Shown piece by piece: positions 1-9,520 of a stretch of DNA of 64,000 nt. The notes beneath the pieces are model-generated. The model made no database searches. It saw only the letters and a program-made list of their open reading frames with translations, and had not been told where the DNA came from. The stretch comes from Actinacidiphila yanglinensis. Its GTDB lineage: Bacteria; Actinomycetota; Actinomycetes; Streptomycetales; Streptomycetaceae. The stretch is from the NCBI RefSeq assembly GCF_900107965.1, contig NZ_FNVU01000026.1, positions 62,001-126,000 on the forward strand, given 5' to 3'. The translations under genes were made by a program, and so were the position numbers. Position 1 is the stretch's first letter. Each line of letters begins with the position of its first letter.

Positions 1-320
1 CGTACGTCCGCAGCCAGCTCACCCTGGTCGGCGACCGCAGGCACCGCGCGGTGGTGGCGATCTCGGCCGGTGAGCTGGACACCGGCGCCCGGGAGAAGAT
101 CCGCGCGGCGCACGGCGGTCTGGTGGCCATGGTGGTGGCCGCGCTGTCCTGCATCGGCCACCCCGAGCCCCGGCTGACCGCCATGCTCCTGCAGGGCGTG
201 GTCGACGCCGCCGTCCGCCGCATCGAACTGGGCGCGGCCGAGCTCCCCACCGAGATCACCGAGGCCGCCGTCGCGATGGCGCTGCACGGTGTCACCCGGT
301 CGGCGGGCAGCCCGGAATAG
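1..320 (+). CDS. TetR-family transcriptional regulator, C-terminal fragment
   Basis: Only the last ~105 codons are inside the window; the reading frame is open from base 3 and stops at 320 (TAG). The residues are helical and Ala/Leu/Val-rich and look like a TetR C-terminal ligand-binding/dimerisation domain: a helix ending in a hydrophobic run, then the helix pair containing LLQGVVDAAVRRIELG. The N-terminal helix-turn-helix would lie upstream, so DNA binding cannot be confirmed here. It ends 28 bp before the LLM oxidoreductase gene, so it may form an operon with that gene or regulate it. The family call rests on domain texture rather than a diagnostic motif. Confidence 0.5.
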   Translation, partial: YVRSQLTLVGDRRHRAVVAISAGELDTGAREKIRAAHGGLVAMVVAALSCIGHPEPRLTAMLLQGVVDAAVRRIELGAAELPTEITEAAVAMALHGVTRSAGSPE

Positions 321-348
321 CCCGCACGGAACGTCCGCTTCCCCTTGT

Positions 349-1221
349 ATGACTCAAGAAGCAGAGCAGGGCATCGGCCGGGTCGGCGTGTGGAACTCTC
401 GGCTGAGCAGTGACGACCGCGAGTTCCAGGACGAGAACCGCGAGGCCGCCGCGGAGCTGGACGAACTCGGCTACGGCGCGATCTGGCTCGGCGGCTCGCC
501 CGGCGTCGCCCGCGCGGTCCCGCTGCTCGCCGCGACCCGCCGGATCAGCGTGGCCACCGGCATCCTCAGCATCTGGAACCAGACCGCGGACGAGGTCGCC
601 CAGGACGTCGCCGGCCTGGACCCGGACCAGGCCGGGCGGTTCGTCCTCGGTCTCGGGGTCAGCCACGCCCCCATGACGGAGGGATACGCCCGCCCCTACG
701 CGAAGATGGTCGAGTTCCTGGACGGCCTGGACTCCGCCGCCGCACCGGTCCCGCCCGCCCGGCGGGTGCTGGCCGCCCTCGGCCCGCGGATGCTCACGCT
801 CGCCGCGGACCGCAGCGCCGGCGCCCACCCGTATCTGGTCACCGTCGAGCACGTCGCCCAGTCCCGCGCCGCGCTCGGCCCGGGCAAGCTGCTCGCACCC
901 GAACTCGGCGTCATCCTCGACCCCGACCGGGCCCGGGCCCACGCGACCGCACGCGCCGCCCTCGCGGTCTACCTCCGGCTGCCGAACTACGTCAACAACT
1001 GGCGGCGGCTCGGCTTCACCGACGAGGACTTCGCCGACGGCGGCAGCACCCGGCTGCTCGACGCGCTCTTCGCGATCGGCGACACCACCACCGTCCGCAC
1101 CCGCGTCGCCGCCTTCCACGAGGCCGGCGCGGACCACGTCGCCCTCCAGGCACTCCGCCACGACGGCGCCCTGCCGCGCGAGGAGTGGCGCGAGCTGGCC
1201 GCGGCGGTGCCACTGAGCTGA
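349..1221 (+). CDS. LLM-class F420-dependent oxidoreductase (TIGR03620-like)
   Basis: The 290-aa protein has the luciferase-like monooxygenase TIM-barrel pattern: an early beta strand (GRVGVWNSRLS), a helix with AAAELDELGYGAIWLGGSP, then RRISVATGILSIWNQ and FVLGLGVSHAP, matching strands 1 to 4 of F420-type oxidoreductases. It lies in the short LLM subfamily, near its usual length. The ATG at 349 is preferred because it puts the first beta strand about 10 residues in; an in-frame GTG at 289 would overlap the regulator gene. No strong Shine-Dalgarno precedes it. The substrate is unknown, and use of F420 rather than FMN is inferred from the family. It is convergent with the M23 gene, with no clear terminator between. 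Confidence 0.75.
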   Translation: MTQEAEQGIGRVGVWNSRLSSDDREFQDENREAAAELDELGYGAIWLGGSPGVARAVPLLAATRRISVATGILSIWNQTADEVAQDVAGLDPDQAGRFVLGLGVSHAPMTEGYARPYAKMVEFLDGLDSAAAPVPPARRVLAALGPRMLTLAADRSAGAHPYLVTVEHVAQSRAALGPGKLLAPELGVILDPDRARAHATARAALAVYLRLPNYVNNWRRLGFTDEDFADGGSTRLLDALFAIGDTTTVRTRVAAFHEAGADHVALQALRHDGALPREEWRELAAAVPLS

Positions 1222-1261
1222 GCCGAGTTCGGCTGGGCTGAGTCCGTCGGTAGGCGCCCGC

Positions 1262-2215
1262 TCATGTCCTCCTTCCCCGGGCGGGTTCCGCCCCGCCCGC
1301 ACGGTCCGCCCCGCCCGCACGGTCCGCCCCGACCGTGCGGGCCGGGGCGGCCCGTCCCACCGCGCCGGCCGCACCGTCAACGGGCAGCAGGCGGGACGGT
1401 CCGGCCCGGCGCAGCGACGCGGGAAGCAGGGTGAGCGGGTCGAGGTAGGCGTCGCCGCGCAGCAGTCCCCAGTGCAGGCACGCCCCCGGGCAGTGCGGCA
1501 GACCTCCGGCGGCGAGCGTGCCGACCTCGTCCCCGGCGGCCACCCGCGCGCCCTTCGCGACCGTGCTCCGCACCGGCTCGTACGTCGTGCGCAGGCCGCC
1601 GGGCAACGCCACGACCACCACCGGCACCCCGGCGACCGATCCGGCGAAGGCCACCTCGCCCGCGGCCGCCGCCCGCACGGCCGCCGACCCAGCCGCGGCC
1701 AGATCCACCCCGCGGTGCCCCGCCGCCCACGGGGTCGCCGGCGGCTCGAACCCGCGCAGGACCAGCGGGCGCCCCCGCGCCCCCGGCCCGGCGACCGGCC
1801 AGCACCGCGCGGCGGGCCCCGGCGGCCCCGTACACCCCGCACCTGCCGCACCCGATCCCGCACCCGCGGCACCCGATCCCGCACCCGCAGCATCCGGTCC
1901 CGCACCCGATCCACCCGCCGGACGCGCGTTCGCCCCCGGCCCGGACTCCGCACCGCCCCGTCCCCCCGCGGCGACCCGCGCCCTCGCGGCAAGCCCCGCC
2001 CCCGGATCGCCCCGCACCCTCGCAGCGAGCCCACCACCGGCGCCCGCACCCGCACTCGCCCTCGCAGCCGGCACCGCACTCCCGCCCGCGGCCAGCAGTG
2101 CCGCAGCCACGGCCACCATCGCCCGCAGCCGTGCCTGCACCCTTGCCCGTGCACCCCCTCTCCTCCAGACCCTCGCCGTCACCGACATCGTCAACCGCCC
2201 CACCGTGTACGCCAT
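1262..2215 (-). CDS. Secreted LytM/M23-domain protein, probably catalytically degenerate
   Basis: This 317-aa exported protein has a basic N-terminus and a hydrophobic signal segment (MVAVAAALLAAGG) with an AxA-like cleavage region. A low-complexity Ala/Gly/Ser stretch with GAGSGAAGAG repeats follows, then a C-terminal M23 fold. The first zinc motif, HRGVD, and the C-terminal His of CLHWGLL are present. Two positions that are catalytic His in LytM appear changed: the TTY-EPV segment has Glu where His is usual, and the HxH motif reads C-L-H. It may therefore bind peptidoglycan or regulate another hydrolase rather than cut. The ATG at 2215 follows an AGGGTGG; the ATG at 2188 is an alternative. 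The gene is divergent from rpsB, as in other Streptomyces. The C-terminus carries a tandem repeat. Confidence 0.75.
   Translation of the reverse strand: MAYTVGRLTMSVTARVWRRGGARARVQARLRAMVAVAAALLAAGGSAVPAARASAGAGAGGGLAARVRGDPGAGLAARARVAAGGRGGAESGPGANARPAGGSGAGPDAAGAGSGAAGAGSGAAGAGCTGPPGPAARCWPVAGPGARGRPLVLRGFEPPATPWAAGHRGVDLAAAGSAAVRAAAAGEVAFAGSVAGVPVVVVALPGGLRTTYEPVRSTVAKGARVAAGDEVGTLAAGGLPHCPGACLHWGLLRGDAYLDPLTLLPASLRRAGPSRLLPVDGAAGAVGRAAPARTVGADRAGGADRAGGAEPARGRRT
1287..1340 (+). repeat. Three tandem 18-bp units at the 3' end of the M23 gene
   Basis: Units at 1287-1304 and 1305-1322 are identical; the one at 1323-1340 differs at three positions. They lie in frame in the M23 gene and encode a six-residue Gly/Ala/Asp/Arg repeat in the C-terminal tail. 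The unit length is a multiple of three, so copy-number change would keep the frame. Confidence 0.85.
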
Positions 2216-2490
2216 GCAGCCACCCTGTCGCACCGCGTCCACCTCGCGATGATCTTGGTCGGCAGCCTGTGGACAACTCGGGTGTCGCCTGTGGCTCCGC
2301 GGGTCCCGTACACTTTCTCTGGCGACTCGGGTCACCGGGTCGACTTCGCACGCCCCGCCATCAACCCCGGACCTTGACGGTCACGGGCGGTGGCCGCGCC
2401 CCTCGGTCCCTCGTGGCACGGCGCGTCGGGGCGTCAGGCGCGGCCGCCGTCCGGTGGCCGCGATAACCGAGCACATCAAGGAGTACGGCC

Positions 2491-3444
2491 ATGGCCGTCG
2501 TCACGATGCGGGAGCTGCTGGAGAGCGGCGTCCACTTCGGGCACCAGACCCGCCGCTGGAACCCGAAGATGAAGCGCTTCATCTTCACCGAGCGCAACGG
2601 CATCTACATCATCGACCTGCTCCAGTCGCTGTCGTACATCGACCGCGCCTACGAGTTCGTCAAGGAGACCGTCGCGCACGGCGGCTCCATCATGTTCGTC
2701 GGCACCAAGAAGCAGGCGCAGGAGGCCATCGCCGAGCAGGCGTCCCGCGTCGGCATGCCCTACGTCAACCAGCGCTGGCTGGGCGGCATGCTCACCAACT
2801 TCTCGACCGTCTACAAGCGCCTGCAGCGCCTGAAGGAGCTCGAGGAGATCGACTTCGCGGACGTGGCCGCCTCCGGCCTCACCAAGAAGGAGCTGCTGGT
2901 CCTCTCCCGCGAGAAGGACAAGCTGGAGAAGACCCTCGGCGGCATCCGCGAGATGCAGAAGGTCCCCAGCGCCGTCTGGATCGTCGACACCAAGAAGGAG
3001 CACATCGCCGTCGGTGAGGCGCGCAAGCTCCGCATCCCGGTCGTCGCGATCCTCGACACCAACTGCGACCCCGACGAGGTCGACTACAAGATCCCGGGCA
3101 ACGACGACGCGATCCGCTCCGTCACGCTGCTCACCCGCGTGATCGCCGACGCCGTCGCCGAGGGCCTCATCGCCCGTTCCGGCGCCGCCACCGGCGACAA
3201 GAAGGCCGAGGGCGTCGCCGAGCCGCTCGCCGAGTGGGAGCGCGACCTGCTCGAGGGCGAGAAGAAGGCGGACTCCGAGCCCGCGACCGACGCTGCCGCT
3301 CCGGCTGCCGAGGCCCCCGCCACCGAGGCCCCCGCGGCCACCGAGGCCGCCGAGGTCACCGAAGCCCCCGAGGCCCCGGCTGCCGACGCCGAGGCTCCGG
3401 CCGCGCCCGCGGCCACCGAGGGCGACGACTCCGCCCAGAGCTGA
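2491..3444 (+). CDS. rpsB: 30S ribosomal protein S2
   Basis: The protein is 317 aa. The N-terminus, [20 protein letters not shown], is the S2 signature that packs on 16S rRNA in the small-subunit head; the second signature, with [16 protein letters not shown] and the GNDDAIRS segment, is intact. The globular part ends near residue 225, and a ~75-residue Ala/Glu/Pro/Thr-rich acidic tail typical of Streptomyces S2 follows. The ATG has an AAGGAG sequence about 9 bp upstream. The first gene of the rpsB-tsf operon, it is followed by a GC-rich hairpin before tsf. A TACACT at 2309-2314 could be a -10 element for a long leader, but no convincing -35 was found. Confidence 0.98.
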   Translation: MAVVTMRELLESGVHFGHQTRRWNPKMKRFIFTERNGIYIIDLLQSLSYIDRAYEFVKETVAHGGSIMFVGTKKQAQEAIAEQASRVGMPYVNQRWLGGMLTNFSTVYKRLQRLKELEEIDFADVAASGLTKKELLVLSREKDKLEKTLGGIREMQKVPSAVWIVDTKKEHIAVGEARKLRIPVVAILDTNCDPDEVDYKIPGNDDAIRSVTLLTRVIADAVAEGLIARSGAATGDKKAEGVAEPLAEWERDLLEGEKKADSEPATDAAAPAAEAPATEAPAATEAAEVTEAPEAPAADAEAPAAPAATEGDDSAQS

Positions 3445-3489
3445 TCGCCCGCGGACCGCGAGCGTCCGGGAACAGCACCACGCGTGACG

Positions 3490-3516
3490 ACGGCGGGGGC
3501 CCAGGGCCCCCGCCGT
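3490..3516 (+). terminator. rpsB-tsf intergenic hairpin
   Basis: Arms at 3490-3502 and 3504-3516 are perfect reverse complements (13 bp, read as ACGGCGGGGGCCC and its partner). With a realistic loop of about 5 nt this is a very stable GC hairpin. No U-tract follows, so it could attenuate transcription into tsf or stabilise the upstream rpsB mRNA. Confidence 0.7.
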
Positions 3517-3559
3517 TCACCCGTAGATCCACCGACCATCCGGGAAGAGACTCACACCC

Positions 3560-4396
3560 ATGGCGAACTTCACCGCCGCCGACGTCAAGAAGCTCCGCGA
3601 GCTCACCGCCGCGGGCATGATGGACTGCAAGAACGCCCTCACCGAGGCCGAAGGCGACCTGGACAAGGCCGTCGAGATCCTCCGCGTGAAGGGCCAGAAG
3701 GGCGTCACCAAGCGCGAGGGCCGTTCGGCCTCCAACGGTGCCGTCGTCTCCCTCATCGCCGCCGACAACTCCGAGGGCGTCCTCGTCGAGTTGAAGTGCG
3801 AGACCGACTTCGTCGCCAAGGGCGACAAGTTCGTCGCGGTCGCCGACGCGATCGCCGCGCACGTCGCCGCCACCAAGCCGGCTGGCCTCGACGTGCTGCT
3901 CGACTCCGAGATCAAGGACGGCCAGACCGTCCAGGCGTTCGTCGACGAGGCCAACGCCACCCTCGGCGAGAAGATCGTGCTGGACCGCTTCGCGCAGTTC
4001 ACCGGCGGCTACGTCGCGTCCTACCTGCACCGCACCAGCCCGGACCTGCCCCCGCAGGTCGGCGTGCTGGTCGAGCTGGACAAGGCCGACCCGCAGACCG
4101 CCAAGGACGTCGCGCAGCACATCGCCGCCTTCGCCCCGAAGTTCCTCACCCGCGACGAGATCGACGAGGAGACGGTGGCCAACGAGCGCCGCGTCGCCGA
4201 GGCGACCGCGCGCGAGGAGGGCAAGCCGGAGGCCGCCCTGGCGCGTATCGTCGAAGGACGGGTCAACGGTTTCTTCAAGGAGAACGTCGTCCTGGAGCAG
4301 TCGTTCGCCAAGGACGCGAAGAAGACCGTGCAGAAGGTGCTGGACGAGGCCGGTGTCACGCTGAAGCACTTCGCGCGCTTCCGCGTCGGCGTCTGA
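3560..4396 (+). CDS. tsf: Elongation factor Ts
   Basis: This 278-aa nucleotide-exchange factor for EF-Tu has an N-terminal UBA-like domain with [18 protein letters not shown], the hallmark MxDCKxAL helix. Next come [14 protein letters not shown] and the [10 protein letters not shown] motif, which contacts the EF-Tu nucleotide site. The C-terminal core repeat with [19 protein letters not shown] is complete. Length matches the actinobacterial form, about 278 aa. The ATG has a GGGAAGAG sequence 12-16 bp upstream. It lies 115 bp after rpsB in the conserved operon, and a large inverted repeat separates it from pyrH. Confidence 0.98.
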   Translation: MANFTAADVKKLRELTAAGMMDCKNALTEAEGDLDKAVEILRVKGQKGVTKREGRSASNGAVVSLIAADNSEGVLVELKCETDFVAKGDKFVAVADAIAAHVAATKPAGLDVLLDSEIKDGQTVQAFVDEANATLGEKIVLDRFAQFTGGYVASYLHRTSPDLPPQVGVLVELDKADPQTAKDVAQHIAAFAPKFLTRDEIDEETVANERRVAEATAREEGKPEAALARIVEGRVNGFFKENVVLEQSFAKDAKKTVQKVLDEAGVTLKHFARFRVGV

Positions 4397-4560
4397 CGAC
4401 CGTCCGTACCGGCGCCCGCCGGCCGGCCGCCGGCAGTATCCGGCCGCCGCGGGCCGCCATCCCCGCCCGTGCGGTCGCCCCGGCGGCCGCACGGCGAAAG
4501 ACAGACGGTCCCGTTGGGGCCGTACGCGGCCGGCCGCCCGCCGGTCGGCCGCAGAGGTGA

Positions 4561-4617
4561 CGAGGAGGCCATTGCCGTACCGGGAACCGACAAGGACCCA
4601 CGGCAATGGCCTCCTCG
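4561..4617 (+). terminator. Perfect 18-bp inverted repeat between tsf and pyrH
   Basis: The arms CGAGGAGGCCATTGCCGT (4561-4578) and its exact reverse complement (4600-4617) flank a 21-nt loop. The hairpin starts ~165 bp after tsf and ends 23 bp before the pyrH start. It lacks a U-tract. It could terminate rpsB-tsf transcripts, process or protect an mRNA end, or regulate pyrH; the sequence does not decide between these. Confidence 0.75.
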
Positions 4618-4640
4618 GTACGTGCACGAGGAGATCTCCC

Positions 4641-5462
4641 ATGGATGATGGTGCCGAAGGCGCCGGCAAGGCCCACGACCACACCCACGACGACGGCGAC
4701 GCCCGCGGGGCGACCGCGCGGGTCGACCGCGACGGGGCCGCTCCCCGCCGCTACCTGCTCAAGCTCTCCGGTGAGGCGTTCGCCGGGGGCGGCGGTCTCG
4801 GCGTCGATCCGGACGTCGTGCACGCCATCGCCCGGGAGATCGCCGCGGTGGTCCGCGAGGGCTACGAGATCGCGGTCGTGCTCGGCGGCGGCAACTTCTT
4901 CCGCGGCGCCGAACTCCAGCAGCGCGGCATGGACCGGGCCCGCTCCGACTACATGGGCATGCTCGGCACCGTGATGAACTGCCTCGCCCTCCAGGACTTC
5001 CTGGAGAAGGAGGGCATCGAGACCCGGGTGCAGACCGCCATCACCATGGGCCAGGTCGCCGAGCCCTACATCCCGCTGCGCGCGGTCCGGCACCTGCAGA
5101 AGGGCCGCGTGGTGATCTTCGGCGCCGGTATGGGCATGCCCTACTTCTCCACCGACACCACCGCCGCCCAGCGTGCCCTGGAGATTGACGCGGTGGCGAT
5201 GCTGATGGGCAAGAACGGGGTGGACGGGGTCTACGACTCCGACCCCAAGCACAACCCGGACGCGGTCCGCTTCGACGCCCTGGAGTACAGCGAGTTGATC
5301 GCCCGCGACCTGCGGGTGGCCGACCTCACCGCGATCACGCTCTGCCAGGACAACAAGCTGCCCATCCTGGTCTTCGAGTTGCTCGCCGAAGGCAACATCG
5401 CCCGGGCCGTCAAGGGTGAGAAGATCGGCACGCTGGTCAACGACCAGGGCACCAGAGCATGA
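4641..5462 (+). CDS. pyrH: UMP kinase
   Basis: This hexameric bacterial-type uridylate kinase (273 aa) phosphorylates UMP to UDP in pyrimidine nucleotide synthesis. Amino-acid-kinase motifs are clear: [10 protein letters not shown] near residue 35, the [18 protein letters not shown] loop, [21 protein letters not shown] and [11 protein letters not shown]. An N-terminal extension of about 33 residues, rich in His and Asp ([15 protein letters not shown]), precedes the core and is absent from most PyrH proteins. The ATG at 4641 follows an AGGAG sequence by about 8 bp, which decides it over an in-frame GTG at 4557 inside the upstream hairpin region. It is followed by frr after 105 bp. Confidence 0.97.
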   Translation: MDDGAEGAGKAHDHTHDDGDARGATARVDRDGAAPRRYLLKLSGEAFAGGGGLGVDPDVVHAIAREIAAVVREGYEIAVVLGGGNFFRGAELQQRGMDRARSDYMGMLGTVMNCLALQDFLEKEGIETRVQTAITMGQVAEPYIPLRAVRHLQKGRVVIFGAGMGMPYFSTDTTAAQRALEIDAVAMLMGKNGVDGVYDSDPKHNPDAVRFDALEYSELIARDLRVADLTAITLCQDNKLPILVFELLAEGNIARAVKGEKIGTLVNDQGTRA

Positions 5463-5567
5463 CCGGCGCGGCCGGTCTGGACAACAGGCTGCCCGGTCCG
5501 ACACCGTGCAGAAAGACGTGCGCAGGGGCCCCATCCGACGGCTCTGCCTTCTGAATACCAGGAGCAC

Positions 5568-6128
5568 ATGGTGATTGAAGAGACCCTCCTCGAGGCCGAG
5601 GAGAAGATGGAGAAGGCCGTCGTCGTCGCCAAGGACGACTTCGCGGCGATCCGCACCGGCCGTGCGCACCCGGCGATGTTCAACAAGATCGTCGCCGAGT
5701 ACTACGGTGCGGTCACCCCGATCAACCAGCTCGCCTCCTTCGCGGTGCCCGAGCCGCGGATGGCGGTGATCACCCCCTTCGACAGCAGCAGCCTGCGCAA
5801 CATCGAAGAGGCGATCCGCAACTCCGACCTCGGCGTCAACCCCAGCAACGACGGCCGGATCATCCGGGTGGTGTTCCCGCAGCTCACCGAGGAGCGCCGG
5901 CGCGAGTACATCAAGGTCGCCAAGACCAAGGGCGAGGACGCGAAGATCTCGATCCGCAGCGTCCGGCGCAAGGCCAAGGAGACCCTCGACAAGCTCGTCA
6001 AGGACGGCGAGACCGGCGAGGACGAGGTGCGCCGCGCGGAGAAGGAACTCGACGACACCACGTCGAAGTACGTGGCGCAGATCGACGAGTTGCTCAAGCA
6101 CAAGGAAGCGGAACTGCTGGAGGTCTGA
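5568..6128 (+). CDS. frr: Ribosome recycling factor
   Basis: The protein is 186 aa, the standard length. It acts with EF-G to split post-termination ribosomes. The signature [20 protein letters not shown], the [14 protein letters not shown] helix and the [15 protein letters not shown] domain II loop are all present, and the C-terminus reads [12 protein letters not shown] as in Streptomyces. An AGGAG precedes the ATG by 4 bp. In other streptomycetes the protein begins at MIEE; here the ATG at 5568 gives MVIEE, and the following GTG would also be usable. pyrH is upstream and cdsA downstream in the same direction. Confidence 0.98.
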   Translation: MVIEETLLEAEEKMEKAVVVAKDDFAAIRTGRAHPAMFNKIVAEYYGAVTPINQLASFAVPEPRMAVITPFDSSSLRNIEEAIRNSDLGVNPSNDGRIIRVVFPQLTEERRREYIKVAKTKGEDAKISIRSVRRKAKETLDKLVKDGETGEDEVRRAEKELDDTTSKYVAQIDELLKHKEAELLEV

Positions 6129-6288
6129 CCTCCCGCGGTACGCCGTACCGTTCGCGATGTGCCGCGCCCCGGCGCGGTACCGCACCCTTGCGCGCCGTTC
6201 GCCGTCCCTTCCGTACCGTCCCCGCCCCGGACCGCGCAATCTCTCCCCGGCCGACCACCACCCTGACGACGACGCGAGGCGACGCTCC

Positions 6289-7290
6289 GTGAACGATTCT
6301 TCCTGGGGCGCTTCGCCACGCGCCGGTCACGCGGCGGGTTCCGCCTCGGAACCCGGGGTCAGGAGGAAGATCTCCACCATGCCGCCACCACCCGCGCCAC
6401 CCCAGGACCCGCCGCCACCGGGTCCCGGCTCCGGACCGTACGGCTCCGAGCCGCCGGCCGCGCCGCCCGCGAAGAAGTCCGCCGGGCGCGACCTGCGGGC
6501 CGCGATAGGGGTCGGTGTCGGCCTCGGCGTGGTGGTGGTCGCGGCGCTGTTCATCGTCAAGGCCGTCTTCGTCGGCATCGTGGTGGTCGCGGTCGTCGTG
6601 GGCCTGTGGGAGCTGACCTCCCGGCTCGCCGAGCGCAAGCAGATCCAGGCGCCGCTGATCCCGCTGGCGGCCGGCGGCATCGCGATGGTGATCGCGGGAT
6701 ACGTCGACGGCGCCGACGGGGCGTGGATCGCGATGGCGCTGACCGCGCTCGCGGTCCTGGTCTGGCGGATGGCCAAGCCGCCCGAGGACTACCTGCGCGA
6801 CGTCACGGCCGCGGTGTTCGCGGCGTTCTACGTGCCCTTCCTCGCCACCTTCGTCGTCATGATGCTCGCCGCTGACGACGGGCCGCGCCGGGTACTCGTC
6901 TTCCTGCTGCTGACGGTGATCAGCGACACCGGCGCCTACGCGGTCGGCTGGCGCTTCGGCAGCCACAAGCTCGCTCCCCGGATCAGCCCCGGCAAGACCC
7001 GCGAGGGCCTGATCGGCGCGATCGCCTTCGCGATGGTCGCGGGAGCGCTGCTCATGCAGTACTTCATCGACGACGGCCGGTGGTGGCAGGGCCTGCTGCT
7101 CGGCCTGGCGGCCGCGGTCAGCGCCACCCTCGGCGACCTCGGCGAGTCCATGATCAAGCGTGACCTCGGCATCAAGGACATGGGCACCCTCCTCCCGGGC
7201 CACGGCGGCATCATGGACCGCCTCGACTCCCTCCTCCCCACGGCCCCGGTCGTCTGGCTCCTCCTGGTCGCCTTCGTCGGCCAGGGCTAG
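6289..7290 (+). CDS. cdsA: Phosphatidate cytidylyltransferase (CDP-diacylglycerol synthase)
   Basis: This 333-aa integral membrane enzyme converts phosphatidic acid and CTP to CDP-diacylglycerol. The first ~60 residues are Pro/Gly-rich and probably cytoplasmic. About seven or eight hydrophobic spans follow, starting near GVGVGLGVVVVAALFIVKAV. The cytidylyltransferase signature is complete in the C-terminal part: SMIKRDLGIKDMGTLLPGHG followed by GIMDRLDS, with the SDTGAYAVGWRFG and SPGKTREG motifs before it. The GTG at 6289 is chosen because it has GAGG 9 bp upstream and gives the VNDSSWG N-terminus familiar from Streptomyces CdsA. It is the last gene of the rpsB-type block. Confidence 0.96.
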   Translation: MNDSSWGASPRAGHAAGSASEPGVRRKISTMPPPPAPPQDPPPPGPGSGPYGSEPPAAPPAKKSAGRDLRAAIGVGVGLGVVVVAALFIVKAVFVGIVVVAVVVGLWELTSRLAERKQIQAPLIPLAAGGIAMVIAGYVDGADGAWIAMALTALAVLVWRMAKPPEDYLRDVTAAVFAAFYVPFLATFVVMMLAADDGPRRVLVFLLLTVISDTGAYAVGWRFGSHKLAPRISPGKTREGLIGAIAFAMVAGALLMQYFIDDGRWWQGLLLGLAAAVSATLGDLGESMIKRDLGIKDMGTLLPGHGGIMDRLDSLLPTAPVVWLLLVAFVGQG

Positions 7291-7506
7291 CGACCACCTC
7301 CCCCCGACGCCCACCCGCGGGCGGTCCCGCTCTGCCTGCCCGGGAGAACCGAGCCCTCGTGTCCGGCCTCTCCATCCCGGAGCCCGGAGCGCCGCAATCG
7401 GCAATCCCTAGTGCTGCATGCATAGAGCAGGCAAAATCCCCATGCGATCCACTTCTCGACTGGTGGAGTGGACTCAACATTGGCAAAGCCGGACACAGGG
7501 GGCGGC

Positions 7507-9492
7507 ATGGGCGAATTTTCGGGGATAGATCCTGAAGCGATGCTTCTGATGATCACGTCATTCACGGGAGACAAGGATGACCTGCGGCGAGGCGTATCGT
7601 CGATGAGGTCACGTTTCGCTCATATGGGCCTTGATACGTCGGAGCTGAATAAGATCCTGCATCTCTGCAGCTGGATGGATGATCAGCTCCCGATGCTCAA
7701 AAGGCGGCAGGGTCTGGCCGCAGCGCTGGACCATGGGCAGCCCGCCGGCCACATGGTGCACCTGCCCGAACCGGTGATCCTCACGTCTGCGCAGGCGCAG
7801 GCCAACGGAAAAGCGTTGGCCAAAGAATTCAACGAGAACGCCGGTGGCGACGCGAAGGCAGCTGCCAGATACCACCAACTGGCGCTGCTGCTTGCTGCAC
7901 ACAAGGACGACCCTGATTTCTGCTCGGCCTTCTACGCGGGCCTCTCGCCCGCCGCGGCGACGGGGCTACCCAGCCTGCTCGCCGCGACGGGCACCAAGAC
8001 CGGTGCTGAAGACCTGAAGATCTACAGCCATGCCTTCGGCACCGCCGTGAGCGCGCTCTCGCCGGCGAAGGGATTCGACAGCGTCAAGAAGTCGTACCTC
8101 GTGGAGGAATCCAAGGGCGGGAACGAGCCGGGCTGGGATCGCGCGGCGATGCTCCAGTACGGCAACTTTCCTGATGAGTTCCTGGAGGAGTGCACTCGGG
8201 CCAACGTGCTCGACAGACTCGCCCAGGGCAAGGGCTCCACGTTCTCGGGCGACGCGACGGCAGCAAGGACGCTCGGGCTGCCGATCGACAGCGTTGCCCT
8301 CAACCTTCAAGCGCTGGCGCACAGCGGCCAGGCATCCTTCGTCGCACTCTCGCAGATGGGCGATCCCAAGGCCCCGGACCTTGAGGCTCACATGAAGTTA
8401 CTGCTCGATTACGCGCGCCAGGACGCCGCCACGCAGACGGCGCTCGGCAAGGTGTTCGACGTGGCCTCCGGTGTACGGGGTCACGACGGCCCGGACGGGA
8501 AGTGGGAGGCGGACCGCACCACCCACAGCGCATACGAGAATCTCTTCGCCTACGAGACGATCCGCCTGGTGGGTAACGGCGACGTGCAGAACTTCGACGG
8601 TTGGTTCAAGCAGGACATGGGGCGGCTCGCTGCCTCGTACGCACCGGAGATGGTCACCGGCTCGTACACCCAGAACGGCTTCGGTGACCCCGACTCGTCC
8701 ATGGGGCCACCGCAGGCCGCAGCCTTCAAAGACCTTCCGGGGCTCAAACCCGGGTTCTATCTGAGTGCTTCCGATACCTATCGCTTCCTGAAGACCTTTG
8801 CCGGTGACGACAGCTGGTCGGATCCGCTGGACACCGCGATGGGTGATCTCCAGCGCAGGACTTTGACCGCCGCCGCCGTGGCCGACCGAAAGGCTCTTGA
8901 CGCCAAGAGCGGGTACGCCCAGAACTTCACCGACGCCGCGAAGGCGTTCGGCGGATTTTCCCGGCTCGAATACGACGCCATGGCCAAGGTTCGAGGTGAT
9001 ACGGACAAGTCTCAGGAGACGTTCATGGAGAACGAGAAGCGGGCGCTCTTCCTGGGCCTGGAGCTGGCCGGTGAACCGGAGGTCAAGCTGCTGGAACCGG
9101 TGAACCGGAAGCTCATGTGGCGGTCGGGCATGTGGTGGGGCAAAGAGTTCCCCCTGGCTGATTTCTTCAAGGGTCCCGAGGAAACGGAGGAGCTTGGCGA
9201 GAATCAGAGAATCATCCAGGAGAGTGCTCGCTACAGCATTGCACGACCGCTGATCGACGCCGGCTGGAAGACCACGCCCATCCCACCGGAACTCAGGGAC
9301 AAGGACGGGAAGCTTCTGGAGTTCGAGCAGTTCGCCGGGGACAAGGCCAAATTGGCGAAGTTCTCCGCATGGCTGGGCGACCAGAATCTCCCGACCGGGA
9401 CCGACACGTTCCACGGCGAGGAGGAGGCCGCTTCGGGTGATCTGACCAGTACCCAGTCCGATCTGGTCGCCAGTGAGGTTGACGGAAAGTGA
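7507..9492 (+). CDS. Large actinobacterial protein of unknown function (DUF6571/WXG-like)
   Basis: I do not recognise a characterised homologue. The 661-aa protein is predicted largely alpha-helical and soluble, with no signal peptide or membrane span. The N-terminal ~80 residues ([14 protein letters not shown] to [13 protein letters not shown]) resemble the helical hairpin that opens many actinobacterial ESX/WXG-type and DUF6571-type proteins. The rest contains [17 protein letters not shown] and many Asp/Gly loops. Codon usage is distinctly less GC3-biased than the flanking core genes (many GAT, CTT, ATA and TTT codons), which suggests acquisition or weaker expression. The ATG at 7507 has an AGGGGG 4 bp upstream; GTG 7468 and TTG 7480 are alternatives. 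It converges on a small lipoprotein gene that may be its partner. Confidence 0.7.
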   Translation: MGEFSGIDPEAMLLMITSFTGDKDDLRRGVSSMRSRFAHMGLDTSELNKILHLCSWMDDQLPMLKRRQGLAAALDHGQPAGHMVHLPEPVILTSAQAQANGKALAKEFNENAGGDAKAAARYHQLALLLAAHKDDPDFCSAFYAGLSPAAATGLPSLLAATGTKTGAEDLKIYSHAFGTAVSALSPAKGFDSVKKSYLVEESKGGNEPGWDRAAMLQYGNFPDEFLEECTRANVLDRLAQGKGSTFSGDATAARTLGLPIDSVALNLQALAHSGQASFVALSQMGDPKAPDLEAHMKLLLDYARQDAATQTALGKVFDVASGVRGHDGPDGKWEADRTTHSAYENLFAYETIRLVGNGDVQNFDGWFKQDMGRLAASYAPEMVTGSYTQNGFGDPDSSMGPPQAAAFKDLPGLKPGFYLSASDTYRFLKTFAGDDSWSDPLDTAMGDLQRRTLTAAAVADRKALDAKSGYAQNFTDAAKAFGGFSRLEYDAMAKVRGDTDKSQETFMENEKRALFLGLELAGEPEVKLLEPVNRKLMWRSGMWWGKEFPLADFFKGPEETEELGENQRIIQESARYSIARPLIDAGWKTTPIPPELRDKDGKLLEFEQFAGDKAKLAKFSAWLGDQNLPTGTDTFHGEEEAASGDLTSTQSDLVASEVDGK

Positions 9493-9500
9493 TCTGTGGA

Positions 9501-9517
9501 GGCCGTTGCATTCGGCC
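9501..9517. terminator. Short bidirectional hairpin between convergent genes
   Basis: GGCCG (9501-9505) and CGGCC (9513-9517) flank a 7-nt loop in the 28-bp gap between two convergent stop codons. Its position fits a bidirectional terminator, but the stem is short. Confidence 0.45.
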
Positions 9518-9520
9518 GGG

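Noticed and set aside
292-2154. 620-codon minus-strand frame from the LLM gene through the M23 gene
   Set aside because: It is out of frame with the M23 motifs and has Arg/Gly/Pro-rich composition typical of shadow frames.
2270-2314. TGGACA/TACACT as an rpsB promoter
   Set aside because: The spacing between the two hexamers is far too long (33 bp); only the TACACT is plausible and it lacks a -35.
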